NCBI GenBank assembly: GCA_001795245.1
Contig: MGOD01000022.1
Location: 154 to 5,439, forward strand
Direction: 5' to 3'
From: Chloroflexi bacterium RBG_16_70_13
GTDB taxonomy: Bacteria > Chloroflexota > Limnocylindria > Limnocylindrales > CSP1-4
Length of the DNA stretch: 5,286 nt
In this document: positions 1 to 5,286 of the stretch, in pieces
How the letters are laid out: every line of letters begins with the position of its first letter
How positions within the stretch are numbered: the stretch's first letter is position 1
The notes under the pieces: generated by a model
Databases searched by the model: none
What the model was told of the DNA's origin: nothing
Seen by the model: the letters and a program-made list of their open reading frames with translations, nothing else
Translations under genes and position numbers: made by a program

Positions 1-1317
1 CAGGCCGGGAAGCTGGCGGCGCGCTCGATCGTCGAGGCCCTCGGGCTCGGCGGACCTCGGATCGTCCCGGTGCGCCCGACCGACGCCACGGTCCCCGGCG
101 TCGACCTCTTCACGGACATGGCCGGCATCCGCAGCCCGAACCCGTTCTGGCTGGCGTCCTGCCCGATCACGAACACCGGCGAGATGGTCGCCCGGGCCTT
201 CGACGCCGGCTGGGGTGGCGTCGTCTGGAAGACGGTCGGCGACCCGATCACGAACGTGACGTCTCGCCTCGGGGCGTTCAACGTCGATGGCCGGCGGCTG
301 GTCGGCCTGTCGAACATCGAGCTCATCAGCGATCGCCCGCCGGAGGTCAACTTCGCCGAGATCGCCGACGTGAAGCGGCGCTACCCGAACCAGGCCGTGG
401 TCGTCTCGCTGATGGTCGAATCGAAGCCCGAGAAGTGGCACGACTTCGTCGGCCGGGTCAACGACACCGGCGCTGACGGCATCGAGCTCAACTTCGGCTG
501 TCCCCACGGGATGAGCGAGCGGGGCATGGGCGCGGCCGTCGGCCAGGTCCCCGAGTACGTCCAGATGATCACCGAGTGGGTCATGGAGAAGGCCGCCGTC
601 CCGGTCCTCGTCAAGCTGACCCCGAACATCACCGACATCCGCTTCCCGGCCCGGGCGGCCCGGGCGGCCAAGGCCGACGGCATCGCCCTGATCAACACCA
701 TCAGCAGCCTCGTCGGGGTGAACCTCGACAGCTGGACCCCGCTGCCCGACGTCCGTGGCAAAGGCAGCCACGGCGGCTACTCGGGGCCGGCGGTCAAGCC
801 GATCGCCCTGAACATGACCTCCGCCGTGGCGTCCGACCCGGACGTCCGGCTGCCGATCTCGGCGATCGGCGGCATCAGCGACTGGCGCGACGCCGTCGAG
901 TTCATGCTCGTCGGCGCGACCACGGTCCAGGTCGGGACGAGCGTCATGCACTGGGGCTACCGGATCATCGACGACCTCGTCGACGGGATCTCGACCTACC
1001 TCCGCGCCAAGGGCCTCCACAGCCCCTCCGAGCTGGTGGGCAAGGCCCTCCCGACGATCGGCGAGTGGGGTCAGCTGGACCAGTCGTTCCGGCTGCTCGC
1101 CCAGATCGACGAGTCGCGCTGCGTGCACTGCAACCTCTGTTACACCGCCTGCAATGACGGCGCCCACCAGGCCATCCGCCGGGAGGGCACGAACGGGACA
1201 TCCAGGATCTCGGTGGACGGCGACTACTGCGTCGGCTGCCGCCTGTGCGCCTACGTCTGCCCGGTCGAGGGCTGCATCACCTTCGAGGAGCTCGAGGGCG
1301 CGGCCGCCGTTCACTGA
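1..1317 (+). CDS. preA: Dihydropyrimidine dehydrogenase, PreA-type catalytic part; 5' partial, possibly fused to a PreT-type domain
   Basis: Reduces uracil and thymine to their 5,6-dihydro forms, the first step of reductive pyrimidine catabolism; PreA normally works with the NAD(P)H/FAD subunit PreT in the cytosol. Numbering from the GTG at 70: an FMN-binding DHO-dehydrogenase-like barrel spans about 10-315, with K54, N82 (SNIELIS), N141, the probable catalytic C144 in FGCPHG, and N209-T210 (INTIS). Two C-terminal [4Fe-4S] motifs follow, C351/354/357/361 and C387/390/393/397. Length from 70 is 415 residues, close to E. coli PreA. The GTG at 70 lacks a well-placed ribosome binding site. The frame is open to base 1, and the upstream residues (AGKLAARSIVEALG) resemble the end of PreT, so a DPYD-like fusion running in from the left is likely. 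G143 stands where human DPYD and, from memory, E. coli PreA have serine. Function is confident; fusion is inferred. Confidence 0.92.
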   Translation, partial: QAGKLAARSIVEALGLGGPRIVPVRPTDATVPGVDLFTDMAGIRSPNPFWLASCPITNTGEMVARAFDAGWGGVVWKTVGDPITNVTSRLGAFNVDGRRLVGLSNIELISDRPPEVNFAEIADVKRRYPNQAVVVSLMVESKPEKWHDFVGRVNDTGADGIELNFGCPHGMSERGMGAAVGQVPEYVQMITEWVMEKAAVPVLVKLTPNITDIRFPARAARAAKADGIALINTISSLVGVNLDSWTPLPDVRGKGSHGGYSGPAVKPIALNMTSAVASDPDVRLPISAIGGISDWRDAVEFMLVGATTVQVGTSVMHWGYRIIDDLVDGISTYLRAKGLHSPSELVGKALPTIGEWGQLDQSFRLLAQIDESRCVHCNLCYTACNDGAHQAIRREGTNGTSRISVDGDYCVGCRLCAYVCPVEGCITFEELEGAAAVH

Positions 1318-1344
1318 GCCATGGGCGGTCCGGGGTCGAGAGGT

Positions 1345-1469
1345 CTGCTGCTCGGCCTCCAGGATCGTGACGGGTTCGCCCTGGTCGTGGCGACCCATGA
1401 CGGCGCCTCGCAGATCGCCTCGACTCGCGGGTCACGCTCCTGGACGGACGCCTCGTCAACGGCGCCTGA
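1345..1469 (+). pseudogene. C-terminal stub of an ABC-transporter ATPase, frameshifted
   Basis: Two adjoining frames together read as the last ~40 residues of an ABC ATPase. From 1345 one frame gives LLLGLQDRDGFALVVATHDG, containing the H-loop histidine (codon 1396) in the usual strand-THD setting. From about 1422 a different frame gives DSRVTLLDGRLVNGA and then TGA at 1467-1469, matching the usual ...ADRV..L.DGRL.. ending of LolD/MacB-type ATPases. Joined near 1420, the distance from THD to DGRL is what the family normally has, so one single-base frameshift explains the break. Walker A, the signature motif and Walker B are absent; the space to the left is taken by the dehydrogenase gene. It is therefore a truncated remnant, probably left by a rearrangement. 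Its last 14 bases overlap the end of the opposite-strand nucleotidyltransferase gene. The identification rests on a short match. Confidence 0.55.
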
Positions 1470-2031
1470 GCCGGGCGACCTGGGCCGGCATCTCCTCGCG
1501 CCCTGGAACCTCGCTGAATGCCTCCGCCCAGGTGCTGACGTACGACCAGTCGAGGTCCCCGCCCTTGCGTCGAACGATCCCTTCAGCGTCTTCGATGTCC
1601 CGCGGTCGGCCGGCGAACAGCTTGTGGAGCAGGAGGTCCTCGGCGGTCGCGAACGGCACCGCCGCTCCAGCCACCTCGATGACATCGGCGCGTTGAATCG
1701 CGGCGGCCTCGTAGGGAGTCTCGGAGAAGATCAGATCGACGCGCGTGCCTGTTGCTCGGTCAGCCACCGGCAGCACGAACGTCTCATGCACGAAACGCTC
1801 GACATCGTCAGGGAGGGATGACAGGCTGGCCTGATCGCAGGCGGCGAGGACGTCGGGGAGCCGGTCGATCGACAGGCCAACGGTGAGATCGATGTCCTGC
1901 GTCAGGCGCGGCTCACCGTGCACGAGGACAGCTTGTCCGCCGATGACCATGAACGGGATCTGGCCACCATTGAGCGCTCGGGCGACACGAGCCAGGATCG
2001 CGGCGAAGTCAGGCTCGTCGGGGACGGCCAT
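1456..2031 (-). CDS. Nucleotidyltransferase of the AbiEii/MNT-like family (toxin-like)
   Basis: A 191-residue protein with a minimal nucleotidyltransferase fold. The active-site pattern is G31-G32 (VIGGQAVLVHG) followed by D46-x-D48 (RLTQDIDL) as two metal-binding acids, with D99 (TRVDLIF) a plausible third. The downstream block EDLLLHKLFAGRPRDIEDAE (about 131-150) carries K137, R142 and D145 and is typical of AbiEii-related and DUF6036-like proteins. Relatives include type IV toxin-antitoxin toxins and enzymes that modify RNA or protein with nucleotides; the substrate cannot be read here. The start is the ATG at 2031, because the longer open frame upstream is arginine-rich and lies inside the preceding gene. 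That start lies 23 bases inside the preceding small gene, indicating translational coupling; I see no strong ribosome binding site. No signal peptide or membrane segment is visible. Family assignment is firm; a toxin role is inferred from family and gene pairing. Confidence 0.85.
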   Translation of the reverse strand: MAVPDEPDFAAILARVARALNGGQIPFMVIGGQAVLVHGEPRLTQDIDLTVGLSIDRLPDVLAACDQASLSSLPDDVERFVHETFVLPVADRATGTRVDLIFSETPYEAAAIQRADVIEVAGAAVPFATAEDLLLHKLFAGRPRDIEDAEGIVRRKGGDLDWSYVSTWAEAFSEVPGREEMPAQVARLRRR

Positions 2032-2224
2032 GCAGGACCCGCGCCAGTTCGACGTCGGCCTTGACGTCCTCCCGCCAATCCGTCGGGAAATCCGGGTTGA
2101 GGAGCCGGGCGTGGCGCCATAGCGCGGCGAAGACGGCGAGCGCCTCCTCGTACGACGTGCCCGCAACGTGGGTCGCCGTGTACCAGCGCTCGAACTCGCG
2201 TAGCCGCGCGGTCGATCGGATCAT
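2009..2224 (-). CDS. Small unrecognised protein paired with the nucleotidyltransferase; antitoxin candidate
   Basis: A 71-residue protein from the ATG at 2224 (75 residues from the ATG at 2236). I do not recognise a named family. The sequence is charged and amphipathic, predicted mostly helical: RLREFERWYTATHVAG, then a helix SYEEALAVFAALWRHARLL, then NPDFPTDWREDV and a final helix ending near VLHG. There is no cysteine, no membrane segment and no clear helix-turn-helix. Biased amino-acid content, with repeated W/F/Y and acidic positions, looks like a folded protein, unlike the arginine-rich shadow reading frames around it. It overlaps the nucleotidyltransferase gene by 23 bases in another frame, so the two are probably co-translated. 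The order (small gene first, enzyme second) is usual for antitoxin-toxin pairs, but the antitoxin role is inference. A TATGAT box covering the upper ATG favours the 2224 start on a leaderless mRNA. Confidence 0.65.
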   Translation of the reverse strand: MIRSTARLREFERWYTATHVAGTSYEEALAVFAALWRHARLLNPDFPTDWREDVKADVELARVLHGRPRRA

Positions 2225-2237
2225 CGCGCCGATCATA
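2224..2237 (-). promoter_or_regulatory. Candidate -10 box for a leaderless transcript of the small gene
   Basis: On the - strand TATGAT (2237-2232) differs from the TATAAT consensus at one position. It ends seven bases before the ATG at 2224, close to the normal distance from a -10 box to the first transcribed base. Neither candidate ATG has a Shine-Dalgarno sequence. No convincing -35 box is seen 16-18 bases upstream. Confidence 0.35.
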
Positions 2238-2250
2238 TTCCGGCGAACAG

Positions 2251-2263
2251 CCCGAGGCTCGGG
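2251..2263. repeat. Inverted repeat CCCGAG-G-CTCGGG, possible operator
   Basis: A perfect 6-bp inverted repeat with a one-base centre, 14 bases beyond the -10-like box of the - strand cassette, overlapping where its -35 region would be. That placement suits a repressor site for autoregulation, but in GC-rich DNA a repeat this short can occur by chance. Confidence 0.3.
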
Positions 2264-2274
2264 GACCGCCGCTT

Positions 2275-2294
2275 GACGGGCCGGACGGCCCGTC
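2275..2294. repeat. Inverted repeat GACGGGCC-GGAC-GGCCCGTC
   Basis: A perfect 8-bp inverted repeat with a 4-base loop in the divergent spacer between the - strand cassette and the dehydrogenase gene. No T-run follows on either side, so it is unlikely to be an intrinsic terminator. A TTGACG hexamer (2273-2278) overlaps its left arm and could be a -35 element for rightward transcription, although no good -10 box lies 16-18 bases on. Operator or transcript hairpin are both possible. Confidence 0.35.
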
Positions 2295-2421
2295 GGCGAT
2301 GGGCGTCTGGACCTAGGAACGGGGCGACTGACCGAGCACGATCGTCGGGAGCGATTTCGCGACTCGTCCGTACCGGCGTGCGCGCCGGGGTCCGCGGGCG
2401 TGCCGCCAGGAGCCACACCAC

Positions 2422-2426
2422 GGAGG
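2422..2426 (+). promoter_or_regulatory. Ribosome binding site GGAGG deciding the dehydrogenase start
   Basis: GGAGG lies eight bases before the GTG at 2435. It fixes the start there rather than at the in-frame TTG at 2273, whose added residues are arginine-rich and unlike the family. Confidence 0.85.
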
Positions 2427-2434
2427 CACGAGAC

Positions 2435-3976
2435 GTGACCATCGAAGCCACCCGACCGGATGTCGCGCAGCCGGCGATGCTGCCCATCCTCAGCCATTGG
2501 ATCGGCGGCACCCCGGTCGAGGTGCTGCCCGAGAACACCGGACCGGTTTACAACCCGGCGACCGGCCAGGTCATCGCCCGCGTGCCCCGCGGCGGGGCGC
2601 ACGAGGTCGACCGTGCCGTCCAGGCCGCCAAGGCGGCCTTCCCGGCCTGGCGCGACATGCCGCTCATCGCCCGCAGCCAGATCTTCTTCGCCTTCCGCGA
2701 GCTGGCCTGGAAACGGCGCGAGGAGCTCGCCGCCCTCATCACCCGCGACCACGGCAAGACCTTCGCCGACGCCCTCGCCGGCGTCACCCGCGGGATCGAG
2801 ACGGTCGAGTACGCCTGTGGCCTGCCGGTCCACATGGCCGGTCTGAACACGCCGAATGTCGCCTCGGGCGTCGACGCCGTGACCCTCCGCCAGCCGCTCG
2901 GCGTCGTGGCGGCCATCACGCCCTTCAACTTCCCGGTCATGGTCCCGATGTGGATCCTGCCGATCGCCCTCGCCGCCGGCAACGCGGTCATCCTCAAGCC
3001 CTCGTCCCACACCCCGGGCGCGACCCAGCTCCAGGCCGAGCTGTGGAAGCTGGCCGGGCTGCCCGACGGGATCCTGAGCGTCGTCTACGGCGGGCGCGAG
3101 GCCGTCGCCGCGATCGTCGAGCACCCCGACATCAAGGCCATCCAGTTCGTCGGCTCGACCGCGGTCGGGCGCTACGTCTACGAGGAGGGCACGAAGCGCG
3201 GCAAGCGGGTCGGCGCCTTCACGAGCGCCAAGAACATGATGGTCGTCCTGCCCGACGCCGACATGGAGATGACAGCCGACGCGGCCGTCGCTTCCGGCTA
3301 CGGCTCCGCCGGCGAGCGGTGCATGGCCCAGACCCTGGTCGTCGCGGTCGGCGATGTGGCCGACCGGCTGCGGCCGATGATGCTCGAGCGGATCGCGAAG
3401 CTCAAGATCGACGACGGGATGGCTCCCGGCGTCGACATGGGCCCGATCTACACCCGCGAGCACCGCGAATCGATCATCAAGTGGATCGACCGCGGCGTCG
3501 AGGAGGGCGCCGAGCTCGTCGTCGACGGCCGGCCGTTCGTCCATCCCGAGCATCCCGACGGGTTCTTCCTCGGTGTCACCCTCTTCGACCACGTCAAGCC
3601 GGGCATGGACATCTACAACGAGGAGATCTTCGGGCCGGTCCTCGGGATCGTCCGCGCGGCCACCTATGACGAGGCGATCGCCCTCGTCAACAGCCACAAG
3701 TACGCCAACGGCACGGCCATCTTCACGACCGATGGTGGCGCCGCCCGGCGCTACCAGCTCGAGTGCGATGTCCCGATGATCGGCGTCAACGTGCCGATCC
3801 CCGTCCCGGCGGGGTACCTCAGCTTCAGCGGCGCCAAGGAATCCGCGCTCGGCGACCTGCCGATGCGCGGCGAAGACGGACTGCGGTTCTTCAGCCGCCA
3901 GAAGGAGGTCACGATCCGCTGGCCCGAGCCGGGCCGGCGAGCCGCCCTCAGCCTCGTCTTCCCGAGCAACAGCTAA
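2435..3976 (+). CDS. mmsA: CoA-acylating methylmalonate/malonate-semialdehyde dehydrogenase
   Basis: Oxidises (methyl)malonate semialdehyde with NAD+ and CoA, releasing CO2 and giving propionyl-CoA or acetyl-CoA; cytosolic. The 513-residue length is normal for the MmsA/IolA family. Seen in order: ITPFNFPVMVP with oxyanion-hole N165, LKPS with K188, the NAD-loop FVGSTAVG (G240-G245), SAKN where most aldehyde dehydrogenases have ELGGK with the general-base Glu, catalytic C296 in GSAGERCMA, E397 in EEIFGPV, and an FSGAKESALGDL tail. The missing general base and the GERCMA signature mark the CoA-dependent subfamily; R119 (TRGIE) and R295 sit at positions conserved there. A methionine follows AKN where B. 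subtilis IolA has histidine. The same-strand dihydropyrimidine dehydrogenase gene suggests the substrate is malonate semialdehyde from beta-alanine in pyrimidine breakdown; valine or myo-inositol catabolism are alternatives. Translation starts at GTG behind a good GGAGG; transcription probably ends at the hairpin just downstream. Confidence 0.93.
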   Translation: MTIEATRPDVAQPAMLPILSHWIGGTPVEVLPENTGPVYNPATGQVIARVPRGGAHEVDRAVQAAKAAFPAWRDMPLIARSQIFFAFRELAWKRREELAALITRDHGKTFADALAGVTRGIETVEYACGLPVHMAGLNTPNVASGVDAVTLRQPLGVVAAITPFNFPVMVPMWILPIALAAGNAVILKPSSHTPGATQLQAELWKLAGLPDGILSVVYGGREAVAAIVEHPDIKAIQFVGSTAVGRYVYEEGTKRGKRVGAFTSAKNMMVVLPDADMEMTADAAVASGYGSAGERCMAQTLVVAVGDVADRLRPMMLERIAKLKIDDGMAPGVDMGPIYTREHRESIIKWIDRGVEEGAELVVDGRPFVHPEHPDGFFLGVTLFDHVKPGMDIYNEEIFGPVLGIVRAATYDEAIALVNSHKYANGTAIFTTDGGAARRYQLECDVPMIGVNVPIPVPAGYLSFSGAKESALGDLPMRGEDGLRFFSRQKEVTIRWPEPGRRAALSLVFPSNS

Positions 3977-3989
3977 CCCTTCTTGAGCA

Positions 3990-4024
3990 CAGCGGGCTGC
4001 GCGTCCTGCGCAGCCCGCTGTTTC
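3990..4024. terminator. Intrinsic terminator shared by convergent genes
   Basis: A perfect 13-bp stem (3990-4002 pairing with 4008-4020; left arm CAGCGGGCTGCGC) closes a 5-base loop GTCCT. It starts 14 bases after the dehydrogenase stop codon and is followed on the + strand by TTT. It also lies 15 bases beyond the stop of the leftward zinc-finger gene, so it may stop both transcripts. The T-run is short, as is common in GC-rich genomes. Confidence 0.8.
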
Positions 4025-4034
4025 GATTCCGGGC

Positions 4035-4328
4035 TCAGTCCTCGACGACCTCGTAGCCGTCCGGGCCGGGCACGAAGAACAGCTCGTCGGGATAGCACCA
4101 GCGCCAGTCCTCGCCGGGCTGAGCCGTCCGCATCATCGGATGGCCGGTCGCACGGTTGTGGGCCGACATGTGGCGGTTGGGGCTGTTGTCGCAGCATTGC
4201 GTCAGCCCGCAGTTCAGGCACTGCCGCAGGTGGTGCCACCTCGAGCCAATCTCGACGCACGTCGGGCAAACGTCGAGCGGCGGCCCGACCTCGACCCCGG
4301 TCTCGAAGTGCTCACAAAGCGGCGTCAT
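4035..4328 (-). CDS. UBP-type zinc-finger domain protein
   Basis: A 97-residue protein that is almost entirely one Zf-UBP domain. Candidate zinc ligands are C5, C21-x2-C24, C37-x2-C40 (QCLNCGLTQCC), C45/C46, H53, H57 and H63, in the order expected for the fold that binds the ubiquitin C-terminus in eukaryotic deubiquitinases. Conserved features of the fold include the CLNCG knuckle and the H-x3-H-x5-H run (RHMSAHNRATGH), followed by a WRWCYPDELFF strand segment. The start at 4328 is fixed by AGGAGG six bases upstream. Stand-alone bacterial versions are known, but their partner is not; without visible ubiquitin here, binding of a free protein C-terminus is only a guess. It may be the last gene of a leftward unit that begins with serS, 170 bases after the tRNA, or have its own promoter, which I could not identify. 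The family call is strong and the role is unknown. Confidence 0.88.
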   Translation of the reverse strand: MTPLCEHFETGVEVGPPLDVCPTCVEIGSRWHHLRQCLNCGLTQCCDNSPNRHMSAHNRATGHPMMRTAQPGEDWRWCYPDELFFVPGPDGYEVVED

Positions 4329-4334
4329 GGCCGG

Positions 4335-4340
4335 CCTCCT
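4335..4340 (-). promoter_or_regulatory. Ribosome binding site AGGAGG of the zinc-finger gene
   Basis: A full-strength AGGAGG six bases before the ATG at 4328. It rules out the longer reading frame starting at 4430, whose extra residues are rich in arginine and proline. Confidence 0.85.
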
Positions 4341-4457
4341 GATGCGTGCGCCGCCTGGTCGGATAGAGCAGGAGAGCGGCCTGCGAGACGGCCGAGGCCA
4401 AGGCGGCGGCGAGCACTGTCGCGAGCGCACCCGGATGTGCGTGAGCGACCGCGCGCA

Positions 4458-4496
4458 GCCGGCAACGCCGGCATCGGCCGAGATCGCGAGGCGCGA
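4458..4496. repeat. Two short hairpins just after the tRNA
   Basis: TCGCG-AGG-CGCGA (4484-4496) begins four bases after the tRNA CCA end in the transcription direction, and GCCGGC-AAC-GCCGGC (4458-4472) follows. Neither has a T-run, so they are weak terminator candidates; they could mark 3' processing of the tRNA precursor or be chance. The rest of 4341-4499 shows nothing I can assign. Confidence 0.25.
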
Positions 4497-4498
4497 CC

Positions 4499-4585
<87 letters not shown>

Positions 4586-4604
4586 GTCACGAGCATACCC
4601 GGCG

Positions 4605-5156
4605 TCACGTCGGTGACGCGAGCTCCTCCCGGGCGATCGATACCTGGAGCTCGAGATCGGCCGGGCTGAAGACGCACAGGGTCACCCGCCTGGGGGCCTC
4701 GTGGTCCAGCAACCAGGCCCGGACCGTCCGCTGGGAGATCCGGGCCGCGCGTTCGCGGGGGAAGCCATAGATCCCGGTCGAGATCGACGGAAAGGCGACT
4801 GTCTCGAGGCCGGCCTCCTCGGCGATCTCGAGGCTCCGCCGGTAGGCCGAGGCGAGCGTCTCGTCCTCGCCGGCGGCACCGCCCCGCCAGATCGGCCCGA
4901 CCGCGTGGATCACGTGGCGCGCCGGCAGGTCGTAACCGGCGGTCATCCTTGCCTCGCCGGGTCGGGCGCCGCCGAGCGTCCGACACTCGGCCAGCAGGCG
5001 CGGGCCGGCCGCCCGGTGGATGGCGCCATCGACCCCACCGCCGCCGAGGAGCGAGCTGTTCGCGGCGTTCACGATCGCGTCGAGCGCGAGCGTCGTGATG
5101 TCGCCCTGGACGATCTCGACCCGGCCGTCGAGGAACGTCGACCTCGAGGTCGTCAT
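4605..5156 (-). CDS. Macro-domain protein, O-acetyl-ADP-ribose deacetylase / ADP-ribosyl hydrolase (YmdB-like)
   Basis: A 183-residue single macro domain of the MacroD/YmdB type, close to the usual length. Members hydrolyse O-acetyl-ADP-ribose and remove ADP-ribose from acidic side chains, acting in the cytosol. Visible motifs: GDIT with D19, which contacts the adenine; VNAAN with N33; the GGGGVDGAIHRAAG loop (38-51) with D43 in the place of the catalytic aspartate of YmdB; ARMTAGYDLP; HAVGPIW; and the distal-ribose/phosphate loop SISTGIYGFP (124-133). All residues I would expect for an active enzyme are present. The ATG at 5156 follows the serS stop by 17 bases; a GGAG is present but only three bases from the ATG, so translation may depend on readthrough from serS. 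tRNA-Ser comes 19 bases downstream. Which ADP-ribosylated target it serves cannot be told here. Confidence 0.93.
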   Translation of the reverse strand: MTTSRSTFLDGRVEIVQGDITTLALDAIVNAANSSLLGGGGVDGAIHRAAGPRLLAECRTLGGARPGEARMTAGYDLPARHVIHAVGPIWRGGAAGEDETLASAYRRSLEIAEEAGLETVAFPSISTGIYGFPRERAARISQRTVRAWLLDHEAPRRVTLCVFSPADLELQVSIAREELASPT

Positions 5157-5173
5157 CCGCTCCGGGTCCGTCG

Positions 5174-5286
5174 TCAGTCGCGGGCCGTGATCCGGTCGAT
5201 GCCCATGTACGGCCGAAGCGGCGCGGGCACGTCGACCGACCCGTCCGGGCGCTGGAACGTCTCGAGGATCGCGGCGACGGTCCGCG
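5174..5286 (-). CDS. serS: Seryl-tRNA synthetase, C-terminal end (partial at the window edge)
   Basis: The last 36 codons of a leftward gene whose 5' part is beyond the window. The residues RTVAAILETFQRPDGSVDVP and then PLRPYMG match the well-conserved end of bacterial seryl-tRNA synthetase (typically GRTLVAILENYQ..DG...VPE.LRPYMGG). The first arginine is probably the class II motif 3 arginine that contacts ATP. The enzyme charges tRNA-Ser and tRNA-Sec with serine in the cytosol. The tail after RPYMG is short (IDRITARD), with stop TGA at 5176-5174. The match is short but very characteristic. It is the first visible gene of a compact leftward set with the macro-domain gene and tRNA-Ser. Confidence 0.88.
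   Translation of the reverse strand, partial: RTVAAILETFQRPDGSVDVPAPLRPYMGIDRITARD

Noticed and set aside
576..1157. Open frame of 193 codons inside the dihydropyrimidine dehydrogenase gene
   Set aside because: Arginine/proline/glycine-rich shadow of the real frame, whose motifs are intact throughout.
1470..1821. + strand open frames opposite the nucleotidyltransferase gene
   Set aside because: They have no recognisable motif and mirror a gene with clear family motifs on the other strand.
2032..2166. Longer start for the nucleotidyltransferase at 2166
   Set aside because: The added 45 residues are low-complexity, arginine/serine-rich and lie within the small gene in another frame.
2273..2434. 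N-terminal extension of the dehydrogenase from a TTG at 2273
   Set aside because: The extra residues are arginine-rich and unlike MmsA proteins, and a good GGAGG precedes the GTG at 2435.
2225..3697. Very long open frame on the - strand running opposite the dehydrogenase gene, continuous with the small cassette gene
   Set aside because: Its residues are dominated by D, G, R, V and H in the pattern expected from the antisense of a GC-rich coding frame. Only the last 71-75 residues look like a folded protein and lie outside the dehydrogenase gene.

Overview
The window comes from a GC-rich bacterial chromosome: coding regions use mostly G or C at third positions, GTG starts occur, and long chance ORFs run opposite the real genes. 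The gene set fits a high-GC Actinobacteria-like or Chloroflexota-like organism, but nothing here fixes the phylum. I find six protein genes running wholly or partly through the window with recognisable families, one unrecognised small gene, one tRNA, and one decayed gene fragment.

Left part (1-1317, + strand): the DHO-dehydrogenase-like and 2x[4Fe-4S] half of a dihydropyrimidine dehydrogenase (PreA type). It stays in frame to the window edge, and the extra residues look like the tail of the PreT (NAD(P)H/FAD) half, so it may be a fused, DPYD-like enzyme. At 2435-3976 (+) lies a CoA-acylating methylmalonate/malonate-semialdehyde dehydrogenase. Dihydropyrimidine dehydrogenase starts reductive uracil/thymine breakdown and a CoA-acylating semialdehyde dehydrogenase can end it, so the two probably belong to one pyrimidine-catabolism locus.

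Middle (about 1318-2434): this separates the two catabolic genes. It holds the frameshifted C-terminal stub of an ABC-transporter ATPase (+ strand) and a two-gene cassette on the - strand: a small unrecognised protein of about 71 residues overlapping by 23 bases a 191-residue AbiEii/MNT-like nucleotidyltransferase. This looks like an inserted toxin-antitoxin-like cassette and is the most interesting part of the window. A TATGAT box ahead of the small gene suggests a leaderless transcript.

Right part (3990-5286, all genes on the - strand): in transcription order, the 3' end of serS (seryl-tRNA synthetase), a macro-domain ADP-ribose hydrolase, tRNA-Ser(TGA) and a UBP-type zinc-finger protein. 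The run ends at a strong 13-bp hairpin shared with the convergent dehydrogenase gene. A synthetase, its cognate tRNA and an ADP-ribose-processing enzyme sit head to tail with gaps under 20 bases.
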